Shown here piece by piece: positions 5,466 through 7,223 of a stretch of 7,223 nucleotides of DNA. The notes under the pieces are model-generated. The model did not search any database. It saw only the letters and a list, made by a program, of their open reading frames with translations, and had not been told where the DNA came from. Position numbers and translations under genes: made by a program. Source of the DNA: Bacteroidia bacterium (lineage in GTDB: Bacteria; Bacteroidota; Bacteroidia; B-17B0; Aurantibacillaceae); the NCBI GenBank assembly GCA_014379485.1, contig JACMLS010000903.1:1-7223 (forward strand), in the 5' to 3' direction. Position 1 is the first letter of the stretch. Each line of letters begins with the position of its first letter.

Positions 5466-6116
5466 ATGGCAAGTTTTTTTAAGAAAGCATTAGGTGTGTT
5501 TGTGGAATTTGATGAAGAAAAGAAAAAGGAAGAAAGCCCTGAAACTTTTAAAACTGTTCCAAGCAACCAGGAATCAACCATTCCCCGCACGCAATTGAAT
5601 CATGCGGAAGCTGAAAAATTCGAAAAATATTTCGATCAGTTATTTGATAAGGCAAATTTGCCCGGTCCTGATTATTATGAATTTTTCAAAACCATGGATA
5701 CGCTTGAGGCGCACATTCATGATGAGAAAGCTCGTTTGTCTGCTACGTTTGCTTCATTGAGCATACAAGGTCTTACCAAAGAAACATTGCTCAATACTGC
5801 CGCGCAGTACAAAGTAATTATGGAAAAAGACAGGGCAAATTTTGAAAAAGCTCTTGCTGATAAACTGAAATCTGATGTGGGCCAAAAAGCAGTGGAGGTG
5901 CAAACCTTTGAGAAAAAAATTGCGGCCAATGCAGACCTTATTCAAAAACTCACTAAAGAAATTTCAGATGCACAAGCCCTCATAGGCAAGCTGAAAACTG
6001 AAATTACCGAAGAGGAAAATAAATTATCCATTAACAAAACCGGTTATATGGTGGCCTGTTCTGCAGTGATCAATAAAATTACTACAGACATTCAAAAAAT
6101 TCAAACAACACTTTAA
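5466..6116 (+). CDS. Cytoplasmic coiled-coil protein with NLPGPDY motif, operon partner of a PspA-like protein
   Basis: A 216-residue soluble protein; I do not recognise a named function. The first ~12 residues (MASFFKKALGVF) could form a short amphipathic helix. Residues 15-45 are charged and probably disordered. Residues 46-110 are a helical globular section containing NLPGPDYYEF (64-73) and GLTKETLL (102-109), which I believe recurs in Bacteroidota proteins of similar length. Residues about 112-190 are a Lys/Glu-rich coiled coil. There is no signal peptide or membrane segment. Start choice: an in-frame TTG at 5460 would add two residues, but the ATG at 5466 is preferred because it suits the promoter spacing and gives the conventional MASFFKK start. 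The next gene begins 8 nt after the stop, so the two are almost certainly co-transcribed and their products may interact. Alternatives include a scaffold or adaptor; function is open. Confidence 0.8.
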   Translation: MASFFKKALGVFVEFDEEKKKEESPETFKTVPSNQESTIPRTQLNHAEAEKFEKYFDQLFDKANLPGPDYYEFFKTMDTLEAHIHDEKARLSATFASLSIQGLTKETLLNTAAQYKVIMEKDRANFEKALADKLKSDVGQKAVEVQTFEKKIAANADLIQKLTKEISDAQALIGKLKTEITEEENKLSINKTGYMVACSAVINKITTDIQKIQTTL

Positions 6117-6124
6117 AATAATTT

Positions 6125-7087
6125 ATGGAAACATCTATAGTTCCCACCAACTCTGCGGAGTTAAAATCCTATTGGAATAGGCCAGGTGGTAAATTCGGAA
6201 TATTTTTAGGATTGTGCATTCTTGGAGTGATCGGGTATTTTGTTGTACCTATCCTTACAACAATAACCTGGAACCTTTTAAACTTTGGTATTGCAGTGGT
6301 TTCGCTGCTCATATTTTTGTATTGCATTACGCACCGCAAATTAAGACTCAGCTTTTTTTATTTGTATGAAATACTTATGAAAAAATTGGTGGGCATTGTA
6401 ATTGAGCTCGATCCGTTTATAATTGCCGAAGATTATATTGGCGATATGGAAGAGCAGAGAGAAAAACTCTACACTCAGTCTGTTGATGTGGATGCGCAAA
6501 AAGAAAAGCTCGAATTAAAGATCAGAGAAAAAGAAGACGAGATTCGCAAGCTTATGACCAAAGCGCAGGTGGCAAAAGAAAAAAACATGCTTCCTGAGTT
6601 AGGAAATGCAACGCGCCAGATAGGTCGTTTAAATGAATACATCAGTCAGCTTACACCCATACGCGATAATTTAACCCGTATGGGAGACACGCTTACCAAT
6701 ATTCATAAGAACTCTGCATATTTAATTGAAGATGCAAAAAATGAACTGGAGCTTAAAAAAGATCTTTACAAATCAGTTACAATGGGAAACAAAGCCCTGA
6801 GTTCTGCTTTGAAAATCTTTAAAGGCGATCCAGAAAAGAAATTGCTTATTGAGCAATCTATGGAATATTTAAAAGAAGATATTGCAGCTAAACTTGCAAA
6901 TATGAAAAAGGCATTGAATTACTCTTCAGATTTTATGCGCTCTATTGATCTTGATAATGCAACGTTTGAAAAAGAAGGATTGAAAATGCTTGAGTCTTTT
7001 GTGCCGTCAACAGAATTTCGTTTGACTCCTACTTCAGACTCAACAACACCTTCAAACCCTACTAACTATAACGACCTTTTGAAATAA
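6125..7087 (+). CDS. Membrane-anchored PspA/IM30-like coiled-coil protein (tentative)
   Basis: A 320-residue protein. Two hydrophobic helices, about 23-45 and 50-69, followed by HRK, suggest a hairpin in the inner membrane with the bulk in the cytoplasm. Residues 74-96 form a further amphipathic/hydrophobic helix ending in LDP. Residues 97-290 are mostly helical and charged. Compared with E. coli PspA as I remember it, the segment from DMEE (107-110) aligns without gaps for about 60 residues: M-E, A-x-K-x-x-L, then I, K-A-x-x-A and a later A and L all coincide, and the LDP corresponds to the EDP after the PspA amphipathic helix. This supports an ESCRT-III/PspA-type helical hairpin but is from memory and unverified. 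Residues 299-312 are a Thr/Ser/Pro-rich linker before NYNDLLK. Family knowledge suggests membrane stabilisation or remodelling; added transmembrane helices are unusual for PspA. It is the second gene of the operon, 8 nt after its partner. The ATG at 6125 is the first plausible start. Confidence 0.8.
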   Translation: METSIVPTNSAELKSYWNRPGGKFGIFLGLCILGVIGYFVVPILTTITWNLLNFGIAVVSLLIFLYCITHRKLRLSFFYLYEILMKKLVGIVIELDPFIIAEDYIGDMEEQREKLYTQSVDVDAQKEKLELKIREKEDEIRKLMTKAQVAKEKNMLPELGNATRQIGRLNEYISQLTPIRDNLTRMGDTLTNIHKNSAYLIEDAKNELELKKDLYKSVTMGNKALSSALKIFKGDPEKKLLIEQSMEYLKEDIAAKLANMKKALNYSSDFMRSIDLDNATFEKEGLKMLESFVPSTEFRLTPTSDSTTPSNPTNYNDLLK

Positions 7088-7190
7088 AATAGTTGAAATA
7101 AAAATTTAGTTTAAAAATAATTTTAATGAGCACTCCACCGGTTTTAAAATAAAAAAGAAAAAATACTCATAACATAAATGTCAGAGTAAA

Positions 7191-7219
7191 TAAACCTCCT
7201 GTCTTTAGCAGGAGGTTTA
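7191..7219. terminator. Hairpin terminator after the coiled-coil operon
   Basis: A perfect 11-bp stem (7191-7201 with 7209-7219) with a 7-nt loop and a CCTCCTG/CAGGAGG core, about 100 nt after the last stop codon. The T-run on the plus strand is only TTT before the window ends, so efficiency cannot be judged. Similar CCTCCTG hairpins end transcripts in other Bacteroidota, as I recall. It could also serve a minus-strand gene beyond the window. Confidence 0.65.
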
Positions 7220-7223
7220 AAGA

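Noticed and set aside
5460..6116. TTG start for the first operon gene
   Set aside because: It adds only two residues; the ATG at 5466 fits the promoter spacing better and avoids a rare start codon.
7126..7152. Eight-residue open frame MSTPPVLK
   Set aside because: Too short to support; no evidence that it is more than a chance ATG before the terminator.

Overview
The window looks like a chromosomal segment of a member of the Bacteroidota. It is AT-rich. No start codon has a clear Shine-Dalgarno sequence, and two genes are preceded by boxes resembling the Bacteroidota -33 TTTG / -7 TAnnTTTG promoter. The exported proteins (a large adhesin-like protein, a CarboxypepD_reg-like protein and a YceI protein) have mature ends beginning with Gln, which is common in this phylum. 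The phylum call is fairly secure; I cannot go lower.

Layout. (1) 1-998, minus strand: the N-terminal 332 codons of a large secreted protein (signal peptide, beta-sandwich region, start of a PKD/Ig-like repeat), cut off by the left edge. (2) 999-1592: a divergent intergenic region with a slippage-prone T-tract repeat, three packed 10-bp palindromes and the candidate ilvE promoter. (3) 1593-2663, plus: a branched-chain amino acid aminotransferase (ilvE) with a good terminator directly after it. (4) 2698-2958: terminator, a two-copy 25-nt repeat and a degenerate heptanucleotide array. (5) 2959-4326, plus: an exported protein with an N-terminal carboxypeptidase-regulatory-like domain and a possibly propeller-like remainder of unknown role. 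(6) 4327-4472: an inverted repeat and seven perfectly phased heptanucleotides between convergent genes. (7) 4473-5081, minus: a secreted YceI-family polyisoprenoid-binding protein. (8) 5082-5459: intergenic, with weak repeats and a good promoter. (9) 5466-7087, plus: a two-gene operon, a soluble coiled-coil protein followed by a membrane-anchored protein whose coiled-coil region resembles PspA/IM30, ending near a hairpin terminator at 7191-7219.

The genes do not form one pathway. ilvE is metabolic housekeeping, and three genes encode envelope or secreted proteins. The best candidate for an undescribed system is the 5466-7087 operon: a tight pair of coiled-coil proteins, one apparently tethering a PspA-like helical hairpin to the inner membrane. 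The other notable theme is short phased repeats in the intergenic DNA, including two 49-bp heptad arrays on either side of the gene at 2959-4326.
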